Assembly (NCBI GenBank): GCA_027596075.1
Contig: JADGJC010000003.1
Location: 186,001 to 250,000, forward strand
Reading direction: 5' to 3'
Origin: Rhizophlyctis rosea
Taxonomy: Eukaryota; Chytridiomycota; Chytridiomycetes; Rhizophlyctidales; Rhizophlyctidaceae
Length of the DNA stretch: 64,000 nucleotides
A program made the position numbers and the translations under genes. Under the pieces are notes generated by a model. The model ran no database searches and was not told where the DNA came from. It saw nothing but the letters and a program-made list of their open reading frames with translations. Shown one piece after another: positions 1 through 11,024 of the stretch (position 1 is the stretch's first letter; every line of letters starts with the position of its first letter).

Positions 1-5
1 CAAAC

Positions 6-335
6 ATGGACGACGACTGCTACTACGACGGCATGAGTCACATCGATTGGCAAGTCAATCCAATCCCAAACGATGCAGTCTACGCAGCGTTCAACCTGTA
101 CCAGACCACCCTGCAGGAATACCGTCAGCTTCCAGCCGACAAGCAAACGGCGGAAATGTGTGCCTGTGGGGAGCCCTTGATCCGGGACTTGGTGCGGGCA
201 AAAATCCAAAATGTCGAGCGTGGCACGTACATCTGCGTCCAGCAGGATCCAAAACTGCCCACAGATCATTCGTCGTCCGTAGTGGGTTCTACTGTACATA
301 GCGTAGCTCGCTCAACGATACTGTCCAGCGTGTAG
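6..335 (+). CDS. Hypothetical protein, possibly the 3' end of a gene entering from the left
   Basis: Open frame of 109 codons beginning almost at the window edge. The frame is already open before the first ATG, so the true start may lie outside the window. The protein is soluble-looking, with a Cys-x-Cys near residue 52, and has no family signature I recognise. The last codons fall in a tandem 27-bp repeat, and the stop codon (333-335) lies inside the first repeat copy. It could be a terminal exon or a chance frame; evidence is limited to length and ordinary composition. Confidence 0.3.
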   Translation: MDDDCYYDGMSHIDWQVNPIPNDAVYAAFNLYQTTLQEYRQLPADKQTAEMCACGEPLIRDLVRAKIQNVERGTYICVQQDPKLPTDHSSSVVGSTVHSVARSTILSSV

Positions 336-379
336 GTAGGGAAGTACTGTATCAGCGTGTAGGTAGGAAAGTACTGTAT
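326..379. repeat. Two tandem 27-bp copies
   Basis: Positions 326-352 and 353-379 are the same 27-bp unit with one mismatch (GGG versus GGA near the middle). The first copy holds the stop codon of the frame upstream. It looks like a recent local duplication; no function is suggested. Confidence 0.85.
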
Positions 380-554
380 ATAGGTCTTTGCATAGTCAAT
401 AGCGAACTTCACTTGCAGTTATACTCATGTCTCCTTGTTTTCACGGATTCCGATTTTTTCGCCATGGAAACAAGATGAGCACATTGATTACCGTACAAAA
501 CAAATTCGCGCTCCGCAACTGCCTTCTGCCTTTCTAAGCTCTCTAATAGACCAC

Positions 555-1770
555 TTAACCCTTCGCCACCTCCACTCCAAACCTATTACACACACTAATC
601 AACCGCATAATCTCCTCCAGCACGCCATCCATACACGAAACCTCCTGCCATTCCTCCAACTCCTGGACCTCCTCCCAATCCTCCAGCATATAACGCAAAC
701 ATACAATCTTTAGATCATCCGCATCCTGCATACAGTATATTTTGCCAAAGATAGTGATTTCCTGGTTGAGGGTTGCTGTTCGCAGGTGGTGGTGAAGTTG
801 ACATTTGGCCATATCGACCAAGGTTGGTAGTTGGTATTTGTCGGCGGCGCTGCGGACGTGATTATCAATATGGCAAACCAATATTTTAAACGAGAAATGA
901 TTCTCACCGATACAGATCCGCGAGAGTTTCTATGTCCTGAACATCAGTCTGACCAGCATAAAGCAATTCCAGAAGGGCATAGAAAGCGTTGTAGCTGGTG
1001 TCTTGGACAATTGCTTCACGGTTTGTTCGTTCTTGCATGGGATGCATCAAGACGGAGGAGAAGTACGAATCTGGTGCGTGTGCTAGGAGGATGCCGCAGT
1101 GGGCTGCGATGGATCTTTCGCCGATGCGAAAGGTGAAGTCGCCGGCTTCTCCGGATTTCAGGATGTCACCAAGACGAGGATTGGTAGGGTATCCGGCGAC
1201 GACGGTGGTACGGTTGCCAGATTGGTGGAGATGTGGTATGGTTGTGTAGTCTGGGGGCAAGCGACTGCTATGGTGGGTCGGACGGGCGGCAGGATAAATA
1301 ACGACTCCGACCGTCAATTGGGAAGGTAGCTTGCCGCGATTGATGAAGATAGCTGAGTCAATCCAAATCGAACCATATCCATTATAACTGAGAAGAGTTC
1401 TACAGTCCATCCCAAATTTGACCCGCTTGAATGGAAATTGGCTACTGGGCAACATGACGAAAACCTCGTAGCAACCGGTGACGGACGAGGCAGGAAAATC
1501 GACGCCGTGGAGGAACGCCCCAAATTTCAATCGACAACCCGCGCCATGCTTGGTCGGGCACGTCAGAACGTTTGGAACGACAAAGGGTTGTTCAGTTCGA
1601 CATCGCAGTTTCCAAGTGTGGCCGAACGCTTCGAAGTGGTTACTCGTCTTTCCCCAGCCTTGTTCATGTTTCCAACCGATGCCGTCGACAGTCCACGTAA
1701 ATACTACAGGCTGAGCTGCAGGGTCGCTGTCAAGGTAGGTGGGCTGATTGTTTGAAGACTGGTCCGACAT
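555..1770 (-). CDS. MATH-BTB domain protein (cullin-3 adaptor type)
   Basis: Two exons, complement(1770..908) and complement(849..555), joined across a 58-nt intron (907..850, GTGAGA...CAG). The joined frame is 385 aa. Residues about 20-165 look like a MATH (TRAF-C) domain: it starts FTWTVDG and has paired Trp and Cys typical of the fold. Residues about 195-320 are a BTB/POZ domain: GDFTFRIG, AHCGILLAHAPDSYFSS, and after the splice LADLYRADKYQLP. A helical BACK-like tail follows. In animals and plants such proteins recruit substrates through MATH to CUL3 ubiquitin ligases through BTB; that role is inferred here. The splice restores the continuous LADLYRADKYQLP motif, which is strong support for the intron. 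Confidence 0.85.
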
Positions 1771-2949
1771 TGTGACTATTGGTATCGGATGGGGAGAAAA
1801 GATGAATATACGAAGGAGGTAGGAAAGGCCTCTGGCTTTGCTTTGGAGTTCGACGATCCACCATGCAGAATCAACTCACAAATGGGGTGACAGATGTTCA
1901 TACTGTGTCAGACGCACTTTTCCGGCGCTGCAAGTGGATAAGACCCCTCATACTCCTCATGTTTCAGACACCCGCCCAGTCAGCCCAAGGCGGGTGATGC
2001 TCAATGACGAAGTTTTTGAGCCGCAATGTGCCCTAGTGGAGACATCAAGTACCTTGTACCCGTGCCATCCACGTGCATTCCAAGTTGTATTCCAGAAGGC
2101 AAACGCGGTTTTCAAATGGTCATCAAGAGGCAAAGCATTCATCAGATGGTAGGTGCCGACATCTTTGAGACTTTGAGAGATGCAGCAAAGACTGGCATCC
2201 TGCGATATCAGATTTTGCCCAAGGCGGTCAATATGAGACTGAGATGACATACATGCCTCCATGTCCAAAGCAAGCTATCAATCGTACTTAACCTTTGGCT
2301 CACGGCACACAGAATGGTATATTGAACATTTGTCAGGTCCTTAAATGCTGACATAAGAGGATGGGAAACAACAATTCATGCAGCTTTTGAATTGCGCAGC
2401 CAACTGCGCAATGCTGCTCAGCTCAATCATGGTACCCCGCCAAGAAACTTCGCCTCAATCTCAATTGCTACATCATCAAAATATCTATAAATACCACTAT
2501 CACCCCGCAACCCCTTGCTCAATTCCCATACTTACCTAACGGGGCTTTCCGGTGCTCAAGAATGCCGGACGCTAGTCATTGGACCTGGCATTGCACAAAC
2601 GTCCGGGTCTGGTGACTACACACCTTTCGGGGGAGTGACCGTATAATTTTTGATAGTCGGAGGATTTCTGCGTTCGCGCGGGGCCTCCTGATCAATTGCA
2701 AAATGAAGAAGAAAATTGGACTACGTGGGGATGCGGCTGTCGCTTGTTTGCAGGAATCTGAGTGGGCGGAAGGGTTTTGTACACTTGCAGGTGGGTCGAT
2801 TCCCATGAGATTTAAGAAACATGCGAATCTTCGAACTCAAAATGAAAACATGAAACACGTATATACAATGCGATTCTCCAGCCTAAATACATTTGCCTCG
2901 CATAGGTCACCAGTTCCTGTCAATCTACATACAACCCTCTCCACAGCAG
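1771..2949. other. Intergenic stretch, no supported gene
   Basis: A 103-codon minus-strand frame (1957-2268) is open but matches no family I know and has no convincing promoter or splice context. Nothing else stands out. Upstream sequences of the MATH-BTB gene lie at the left end. Confidence 0.4.
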
Positions 2950-3198
2950 TCACTCGTTCTTCTTGGTCTCCAGCTTCACCGGCTCTACAGGTTCAACTCC
3001 ACTTCCTGGCGCCAAACCCTCCCTTTCCAGCCTTTCTTTCCTCTCCTGTGCTCGTTGGAACGCAGCCGCGAGGGGATCTCCACTTGGGCTCTCCAAGACC
3101 CCGACCGCTTTTAACACGCGTACTATCACAGCGGCGGCGATCAGGAGTCCGAAAAGGATGAAAGGGAAGTACGTGTTTATGGTTTGTGCGGAGACCAT
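2950..3198 (-). CDS. Small single-pass membrane protein
   Basis: An 82-aa protein starting at the ATG at 3198. The frame extends upstream to 3417, but that part is Ser/Pro/Leu-rich and is likely 5' UTR. Residues about 10-30 form one hydrophobic helix (FPFILFGLLIAAAVIVRVL). It is followed by a charged amphipathic stretch (AFQRAQERKERLEREG) and an acidic, Lys-ending tail. Size and layout resemble small mitochondrial or ER membrane proteins, but I do not recognise the family. The choice of start rests on where the membrane segment begins. Confidence 0.6.
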   Translation of the reverse strand: MVSAQTINTYFPFILFGLLIAAAVIVRVLKAVGVLESPSGDPLAAAFQRAQERKERLEREGLAPGSGVEPVEPVKLETKKNE

Positions 3199-3653
3199 TT
3201 GTGAAAGAGGGCGGGATGATGACGGGTTGTGAGTGGAGTTCTGAGAATGGTTTGAGGGCGAAGGGATGTAGGAGGGCCAGGCGAAGAATCTCGTCAGCAA
3301 CCTCAAAGAGTCGGTCGGCCAGGAACAGAAGCAAGCGGTCAGATTGAAGTGAAAAGTGTGGCTGCAATTTACAAGGGAGTGGAAAAGGAAAGAAGGAGAG
3401 CGCAAGCGTTTTGTCACAAATTGTCAGTGGCGATTCCGAAGGTCACCAAGGTGGATATTGAGAGTGCTATTGTAGGCTAGCAGCCAGTCAAGTCAAGCCC
3501 TGGAACCCCAGGACCCTCTTGACCATGTTTGGGGGAATGCCATCACCCTTGCGGGCTAGGGGCCAATGGGCGCCCTGTATCCTGCCACACTGTGTGCCCC
3601 AGACGACCCCTGCAGTCCCAGAACCCCAGGACCATAGGCGAGTCACCAGAACA

Positions 3654-3788
3654 GGCACATCCGGGAGTCGAACCCGGGGTTTGGTGTCGCAAGGATTAAG
3701 GCCCCCATAAGCGTGACACACAACCCAACCCAGCTATGGACATGAATTAGCTACTGACGCGTTACACACACACCACTGCACTAAACAC
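3654..3788 (-). other. tRNA-like element (degenerate tRNA or tRNA-derived SINE)
   Basis: On the minus strand a T arm with five perfect pairs around TTCGACT (an intact pol III B box) is followed by seven bases, ATGTGCC, like an acceptor 3' strand. About 110 nt upstream is a D-arm-like box (TAGTGCAGTGG). The two parts are too far apart for a normal tRNA: a repeat of the motif GCGT(G/T)ACACAC at about 3711 and 3759 suggests an internal insertion of roughly 48 nt. No clean anticodon loop or matching acceptor 5' strand is visible. It may be a tRNA relic or the head of a SINE; the short motif AACCCCAGGACC recurs in the flank at 3505 and 3621. Confidence 0.4.
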
Positions 3789-4134
3789 GTTTGACCAAAT
3801 ATGGCGATATGGGTGACAGGTTATTTTGAATCTTGTTCATTCTTTCTGTGAACACCCTTCCTCTCCCACCCGATCTTCCCACCATAGACCTCAACGATGT
3901 CAATACAACCATCATTCGAACAACCCTCCTCCAGACTGATCCTATCCCTAGGCTACCTGTCCAACGGATCAAAGTCTTCTCCGCCTCTCAAAACAGCTGA
4001 AACGCACCCCCTCAACCATACAGTGGGCACCCTTCGCGTTACGCTCTTCAAGCACTCCAAAACTAATTCCGTCTCTAAAAGGTCAAAGTCCTCCTACCTA
4101 CTCCACCTACAAATGACCCTACACTTCGTAACAG

Positions 4135-5482
4135 ATGGACAGAGGGTTTCAAACATCACGGTCGAAACTCCAAATTCTACAAAGCCTCACTTCCACTTCG
4201 CTTTTTCCTAAACCCCGACTTTCAAGCAAATCATATCCGGCGTGGTAAGACCCCTCAGCTGTCAACAATGCTCTGTAATCTGACAATATAACATCAAGGC
4301 GGAACCATGGCGCTTCTTTGTGACGCCAGAATAGACACTGGCGATGTTTTCGCGCTCCTTCCAAATGGTACGAAACGACGGTCTTTTCTCAGTCGACTGC
4401 ATCCACTGACAAAGCTTTCCAAAGGCAATCTCATCCTAAACGTCACAAAAACAACATACGAATCACTCGGTCTGGTTGGCAAACCAAGTCATTTCCATAA
4501 GGGTCAACGATACCGTATGTGTGTTATCTCACGTTGATGGGAAATCATGGTGCATTGGGAGGGTCACTAAATCGGTCAATTGCCATGCCAGAAATATCAA
4601 TAAACCTATCGGCTGCATCCTTCACACCCAAAAGTAAACTCTATCAACGCGTAAATTGGTGCTTCGAACACACACTGTCAAATTCTTACGATTTCTACAT
4701 CAGTTCAGTAGATCCAGGTAACGCTCATCTGCCCCTTCCACTTGTGATTCCGTTCAATTTCACATGTTCATCGAAACAGCAACCGGTGACTTCCTCAACA
4801 TTCAGTTCCCTCCCGAAGCCAACGCCAAACTCTTCGAAAACCAATTCACATCCCACACGGAGGATAACATCCTCATCCCGTCCATGGCGGAACTGCCATT
4901 GTCATTTTCGTCCGGTACGGAAGGAGCGGGAGATCAGGAGTGGGTGCTCGAACGGATGGAATGGTTTGGGATGGTGGCGTGCGGTGCGGATCGGTAAGTG
5001 GACAGCGCATTGCGGCAGAGTCACGGATGACATGGGACTGTGAGTAAGAGTTGCGTGGATTTTACAGGATACGAGCTATGGATCAAGTCGACCCTTTCAT
5101 ATCTGTATATCAAACACCGGACGGATCCAGTCCCGGCGGTATCTTCACAGGTACATGGAGGGGTTTCATTTCTGCAGAGCAGGTTGCGGATCTGTTGACT
5201 GGATTTCGGTACGGAAAGTGCTGCTTCATCATAACATACCAGGTGGAAGCCCCAACGCGTGACTGACATTTACCGAACTACACCAGAGATCTAATCAAAC
5301 AAGACAACCTCCCCTGGGCAACAGCCATAGTCTCCGGCTTCCGCGACGCACCCGTATCATGGCGAGAATCCGAACACTCCTTCCTAACAAACGGCGAAAA
5401 CGACTACATAGTCCTCCTCCTGCCGGACGACCGATGCGTCGTCTATCAGGCTGTGGGCAGCCAGGATGCCTTTTCCATGTGA
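4135..5482 (+). CDS. RPP40: Ribonuclease P/MRP protein subunit RPP40
   Basis: Reads as the RPP40 subunit of nuclear RNase P/MRP, which processes tRNA 5' ends and pre-rRNA. Exons read: about 4135-4244, 4299-4367, 4425-4514, 4592-4717, 4780-4993, 5068-5208 and 5287-5482. Introns are 54-78 nt. Once joined, the motifs line up in order with the family: ARIDTGDVFALLPNG-NLIL, KTTYESLGLVGKPSHF, a middle SYDFYIS, WVLERMEWFGMV, and the C-terminal VSGFRDAPVSW then a QAVGSQDAF end. The intron at 4368 splits the Gly codon of LLPNG exactly where the family continues. The N-terminus is not resolved: a candidate exon near 3842-3970 (VNTLPLPPDLP) precedes it, but I could not join it in frame. It ends 56 bp from the FIST gene on the other strand (convergent). 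Confidence 0.8.
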
Positions 5483-5538
5483 ATAACCCACATTGGGAAT
5501 ACAAATCAGGGTTCACTTCTTTGAGGGATAGACGTGTC

Positions 5539-7285
5539 TTATTGTTCTGATAGCCTCAAGTCTAAAGAAGACCATGGAACGGTGCATACAGTCGTTCCGC
5601 CTATGGCTGAATTGACTGTTTGTGGGTTTGGTGTTCCGCCTGGGCTGTAGATGAAGCCTCCTTCGCTGCGTGCGGTGAGGGGCGTGAAGGGTTTGGAGGA
5701 TGTTGGGGTCGTTGGCGTGTCATTGGTTTCTGCTGGGCTGTCCCAAGGATCTGTTGTAATAAAGTGGATGCCAGTGCAGGAGGGTGTTGCTACTTAAACA
5801 GGAAGCGCTTTTCAGGTCTGATTGTTTCGCAAGAGAAAGAATGAATGCCACGTACCATTGATTGAATGTCCTGTGACGTTTTGGGAACCCCTGTATTGCA
5901 AGAACTATCAATGGTATCTGTAAGTTCACTGGATCTTTCGCCATCAGCGTTGGGAATGAGACTCCATACCTGTACGGTCATTCCTTCCTTGAGATCTTTG
6001 ACAGTATCAATGGCCAACGTGCCCTTCGATGGATCCCCTCCCGTAATCTTATACACTGCCGATACCTAGCAGATACAAACTTCTTAAGTCCACCTCTCAA
6101 AAATTTCCCAACACAAACACCCAACTACAACCCACATCAAAATACTTACCTCCCCATCCCCAACCCTCAAATACAACCCCCCCTCATCGCCCACCCCCCT
6201 CTCCCCAACCACCAAACCCATCAACTCCTTCGCCGCATTACTCCCATCAAGTTCCAATATAATATTCCCCCTACACGTAGTGATCGTCATTTCCGCACCA
6301 ATTGGTATCAGGGATTGGTACCTCACAGCGGGTGGGGCCGTAAACAATCTTTTCGATGAGGAGATAGCCAGACCAACAATACCGCCAGGGAGGATTGATG
6401 TGTTGTGGAAGAGGGTGTAGGGGAGGGTGTTTAGGAAGGGGGTGCGGGTTGCTATTAGGCCTAGCTGTTCGGGAGGGTTAGTGGGGGCTGAGGATATGGT
6501 GGAAGGGATGTGGGGTTGTTTACTTTTGTGGGAGTGGGGAAGGTTGTGTCGAGGGAGTCAAGAAATTGGTGCGGTTGGTGGTCTGAGAAGGTTAGGAGGA
6601 GGGAGGTGTCGGGGCTGTCATTGAATATCATAAGTCACGGGCAGCGTTGGCAACGGTTTGTGCATGGCATGAATGTAGACATACCGGGCTTTGCTCACCG
6701 GTTGGAATGACTGCTAAATACATTCTTTATAGATGTCGGAATATCAACATCCCCTCCACCCATCGAAACACTCCGAAAATGGTTCAAATCAAACGTATCA
6801 CCACTAGGATGATCGCTGGATCCGGGACGCATCTCAGGCCACCTCCCAACACTCTTATCTTTAACATTTCTCAACTCGTCCGCATTTATGGTAAAACTCG
6901 CACATTTAAAGTCTTCTGGTTGGACATGTTTCGGCTCGGTAATAACGCCTACAGTTAGACCTTGTCCCCACTTTCCAGTTTGAGAATTCCACACACTGTC
7001 AACAACTCCGCCTATTAGTTCGACACCAGGATGACTTTGGGAGAAGGATTGATGGACAAACGATGGGAGCGCGTCAATGTGGGATGATGGATAGTCAGCT
7101 GAAACGAGAACAACTACGGCGCGTGGAGTGGCCGTATTGGCTTTTGCGGATGAGATGCAGGATTGAGCTGCCTTCTCCAGGCTGGGATTCGCACTTAAGA
7201 TGGCGGTGAGGAAGGAACGACGGGGTTCGGTCCTAACGAAGTTTGGACGAAGAGTGCGTCGAGCGACGAGTGTTGTGAAACCCAT
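5539..7285 (-). CDS. FIST-domain protein (FIST_N plus FIST_C)
   Basis: Six exons: complement(7285..6699), (6614..6524), (6464..6150), (6065..5970), (5904..5856) and (5792..5539), giving 463 aa. All phases close and introns are 59-84 nt. FIST proteins are predicted small-ligand sensors in signalling; eukaryotic examples include FBXO22. The N-terminal part has AVVVLVSADYPSSHIDALP and LIGGVVDSV. The C-terminal part has LLLTFSDHQPHQFLDSLD, GLIATRTPF, a Gly-rich LPGGIVGLA, ILELDGSNAAKEL, VYKITGGDPSKG and an IGGTTVCTVPW end, in the order expected for FIST_C. The start at 7285 gives a basic N-terminus (TLVARRTLRPNF) that could target mitochondria; an upstream non-ATG frame continues to 7357. No F-box is visible. 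The ligand is unknown. Confidence 0.8.
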
Positions 7286-7524
7286 CCTTCGCAGCTGCAA
7301 GGAAGAATTCACCTCCCGTAGATCTGGGAAGAAGAGGAGGAAGTAAACATTCGACAACGACCACTTTATATACCAAACTTGATAGCGCGTTTAGCCATTT
7401 TTAGCGAAAGGACTTATGTAATCAGGAATGTCACCATACAACATGGACCCTGCTCCATCCTCTCTCGAAACTTTTGTCCACCGACCTCAAAACCATCAGA
7501 CTCGGCCTCACTCAAGAACAAAAT
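7286..7524. promoter_or_regulatory. Shared promoter between the FIST gene and RSPH1
   Basis: A 239-bp spacer separates the start codons of two divergent genes. A TATATAAA element reads on the minus strand at 7372-7365, about 80 nt upstream of the FIST start. No clear TATA is seen facing RSPH1. Co-regulation of the pair is possible but not shown. Confidence 0.5.
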
Positions 7525-8435
7525 ATGTCCGACGTAGAAAGCGAACCCGAAATCAAAGAAGAAGGACCCAGCATCGGGGTATACCTCCACCCTCTGCTTT
7601 CCCCAATACCCCAAACACCTACTCACCTCCTCCTTCCATTCAGACCTACGAAGGCGACCGCAACGACGCCAAACAACGCCACGGCAAAGGTAAAAACACC
7701 TTCCCGAACGGCGACGTCTACGAAGGCTCCTACGCGAATGGCCACCGCGAAGGACCTGGTACATACCGCTGGAAGAACGGCGCGCGATATGCGGGTGACT
7801 ATAAAGATGATTTGAGGGAGGGGAGCGGGTTGTTTGTGTATCCGGATGGATCGAAGTATAGAGGTATGATAAAGGGAAGGGTCAAGCCTTTATAGTCATG
7901 CAGGGAGACCAGCCCTTTGCGTGGACTCGGTGATAACATTGAGAACTTCACAGGCGACTTCAAAGCCGGCAAACGACACGGCTCTGGAACATATGTCTAT
8001 GCTAATGGAGATGCATACCAAGGACAGTGGGAAGAAGACCTAAAGCACGGACAAGGTTCGTCACTTCATCACCTCATCATAAGTCCATATCCATTTTCCT
8101 CAACATCACACCTACTTCCCATATACAGGAACATACACCTACCAACAAACCGGAAGTCAGGTAGGTACACCCCATCCCCACCCCTCCCCACACAAAAGGC
8201 ACCCCACCCCACAAACACTCCCCACCAGAAAAAAGGCCTCTGGGAACGCGGAACCCTAACTGGGCCCGGCGAGATAATCCACGCAGACCACAAACTCACC
8301 GGTCGGTTCATCAATAATGATAGGATGGACATGCCGGTTAAGTTGACGTTTACCAAAAACGGGTTTACGAAGGAGATTACGGATCCAACTTTGGTTGGGA
8401 TGGGGGGTGGGGATGCTGTGTCGGCGCAGGGATGA
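7525..8435 (+). CDS. RSPH1: Radial spoke head protein 1 homologue (MORN repeats)
   Basis: Five exons: 7525-7578, 7644-7863, 7954-8055, 8129-8160 and 8229-8435, giving 204 aa. RSPH1 is part of the head of the radial spoke of motile flagella. The order of motifs follows animal RSPH1: an acidic N-terminus (MSDVESEPEIKEEG), then TYEGDRNDAKQRHGKG, FPNGDVYEGSY, KNGARYAGDY, YPDGSKYRG, YANGDAYQGQW, HGQGTYTYQQTGS, and the tail with IIHADHKLTGRF. These are five to six MORN repeats. The protein is shorter than human RSPH1 (about 309 aa) because it lacks the long acidic tail. A 32-nt fourth exon is unusually small but needed for the frame. Presence of this gene points to a flagellated fungus. Confidence 0.9.
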
Positions 8436-8698
8436 AATAGAGTTTTTTGGCGTGTTTGAAGAGTGTGGGAGTCGTGGTCAGGGATGTGAGGAATTCGATG
8501 TGTTTGAATAACGAAACATTGGAAGAGCCCAGTTCATGCCCAAGGGTTCAACAGATTCTCCATATGGTCCGCCACAGATCCCATAACCACACCTCCATGC
8601 GCCGGATCTACTACCGGCACACCCACGCACCAAGGAAAAAAAACCATACTGGAGACATCCAATCGCAAATCCAATTCCTCATCAAATTCCACCATCAT

Positions 8699-10559
8699 TC
8701 AACTCCCCAAAAAAGGAATCAAAACCCACGTCCTCTCCCTATACACCCTATACTCCTCCCCAAAGAACTCCAACAACGTCCCTTCCTCATACTCTATCCT
8801 CCCACTAAAAAACATCTTCAACGCAAAAAAGTACGCGACGAGACACAGCGGGTTCATCAGAACTATCTGGAGTGCGAATGCCCAGTAGAAGAAGCCTGTG
8901 TAGGAGGGGTGGCGGAATATGCTGGGGGGAGGTGTTAGAAGGTGGGGAAAGAGGGAGGGCGGGATAAGGGGAAGGACGTACGAGTATATTCCCGTTGTAA
9001 CGAGTTGATGGGAATGTTCCTTTTCGTCTGCTATTATGTGGGAGAAGTTGGAGCCGGCTGTTACCATGGCGGCTGTGCGGAGGAATTGGGCTAGGAGGAC
9101 TATGAGAAGACCTGCGGATTTGATGAATGTCAGTTGATGGGCAGAGTTCCACGCAATCATACTGCCGAGATTGTTCCCATACCTATCCAGTTGACCCACG
9201 TGAACTTTTTCAGCCCACGTAAGAAGTACCATTCCAGGAAGAATTCGACGGTAGCTCCCGCCATGGCTGCATGATATTCGGGACTGTGATTGAGAAGGAA
9301 CGCTGCAAATTGTGGTTCGTCGCCCTTTTTGTGAGCTTCCTCATCTCTCTGCAAACCAAAGCAAAGACCTAAAACAGCACTCACAAGACAACGCCACCCG
9401 ATTTTGCTGATACATTGCAGTCGTAAGATACTCCAAAGTATGGAACAAACCCAACGCAGACAGGAAGACGCCAAACCCTCGTAGCGTTGGGCACTGCCAT
9501 GCGATTCCCAGCCCCAAACCAACTCCGCTACCTAGTAGATATGCGTACGCGCTGATATTTTGAGGCGTATGTTGGTAATCGAAGATTGGAAGGTTGCAAA
9601 GGCCGTTGCCTCTTTCCATTTGCCCGGAAATTGGGATAGCTGTGGCTTCGCCCAATGATGATGCGGTTATGCGAGATTGTATGTGATATAGGAAGGCAAG
9701 TAGGGATAGTGGTGTGCAAAGGAGAAGGTAATAGCCTATGATGGAGGATACGATTGATATATCCTCTGATTTGGGGAGGAACCTTGAAGGAGTTTAGACG
9801 TGGTTTGCTGATTCTGCTCCAAAAATCTACTCACGTCAAAACTTCTGCCCATCTTGATCTTCGGCTTGGGACTAGAACAAAAGCTAATCGCAGCTGCGTC
9901 GCGACCAACAGGATTACAATCCCTGTTGATTCAAAAATGAACAGAACGAACGACTGACTGATTAATGCATAACAGACGGTCTTACCAAGACGCGATAAGA
10001 TGTAACCCCAATCTGTTGACGGAAACAACCAAACACGAACTATGTATTCCAACATCCCACCACCGAGAAAAAGCAGTTGTTGCCGAGTCAGCGGAAGTTT
10101 GAATGCTAAGCTAGAACTCGTGAGTCTTCATCCAGATGGGTCATTTTGAGTTGCCGTTGATGATTGCTAAAATTTGAACATTCTCAACATACATGATAAG
10201 CCTTCCTCAGCGTTCCGCATGGCGGTGGTGATATATTCCAAGGCAACTCCCAACGCGCCGAACGCGATTACAAGGGCTATGGCTGGATGACCATTCCATA
10301 GTGGTCCTGCGATGAAGCCAAATCCCGTTGCGACTCCGAGTGCAAAGGAGTAGATTGCAACGTTTTGAGGGGTGTGTTCACCGTTTAGTATTGGGAGTCG
10401 TAATGGGCCAAAAGAGCGTTCCGGAGGCGCGGTTTTGGTGCGTGGCTCGGGGCGTCTGTTCTCGCTTTCGGCGAGAGGTGTCTTACTGTCTTCCCGTTCG
10501 CCCAGAATTTCTTCCAGCTTGTTTCGCCGTCTGACGCCATCAGGGGTTTCCTCCGTCAT
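8699..10559 (-). CDS. Protein-S-isoprenylcysteine O-methyltransferase with a duplicated N-terminal unit
   Basis: ICMT methylates the C-terminal prenyl-cysteine of CaaX proteins (Ras, a-factor) in the ER membrane. The catalytic half is clear: FLLNHSPEYHAAMAGATVEFF, GSNFSH, HQLVTTGIYS joined by splicing to IFRHPSYTGFFYW, and the C-terminal EFFGEEYRVYRERT. Exons: complement(10559..10193), (10105..9986), (9922..9835), (9782..9398), (9348..9183), (9111..8982), (8921..8699). All phases close into 492 aa, about twice the yeast and fungal length. The first three exons form a second ICMT-like N-terminal unit (HTPQNVAIYSFALG, FGALGVALEYITTAM, QQLLFLGGGMLEYIVRVW) without the catalytic end; the fourth restarts with HTPQNISAYAYLLG and FHTLEYLTTAM. 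Two separate genes are possible, but the exon phases join them. The GTGGCG donor at 9397 is non-typical. Confidence 0.75.
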
Positions 10560-11024
10560 CTTGTATCGTCTATATTCAATTTGTAAACAGGCGATGAGGT
10601 GAGCGTGAGAAAGAGGAGGATGTCGAAACTTCAACCCCATGTATAGCACCCATCAGGTATCCCATCAGTGGCTTATAACGAATGACATCAGCATTAGTAA
10701 TCCGGGATACGCTGCAATCACCTTCCAATGCACTTCCAAAATCGTTTCCACCGAAGCCAAACAAACCGCGTCCATCGCCTTTCGATCTCCCACATTCACA
10801 TCTTCCCACCTTCGGACGCGAACCACTGCAGAAGGCAGCGAGAGACGTGGTGATTACGAGCATACATAGACTCCTATATTGTATTCCTTCCTGGCAGGTG
10901 CGACTCTCACTCTAACCCCTTTTGCTCTTTTGCTGGAAGTGGCCGCGCTATGATGGCGCTAAATCTGAGCATTTCATAACCCACAGGGCTAAGTTACTAG
11001 CGCTTAAAGTCACATACTTCAAAA
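10560..11024. other. Divergent spacer between the methyltransferase and the oligopeptidase
   Basis: It should hold both promoters. I see no clear TATA element and no gene; open frames here are short and lack recognisable content. Confidence 0.4.
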
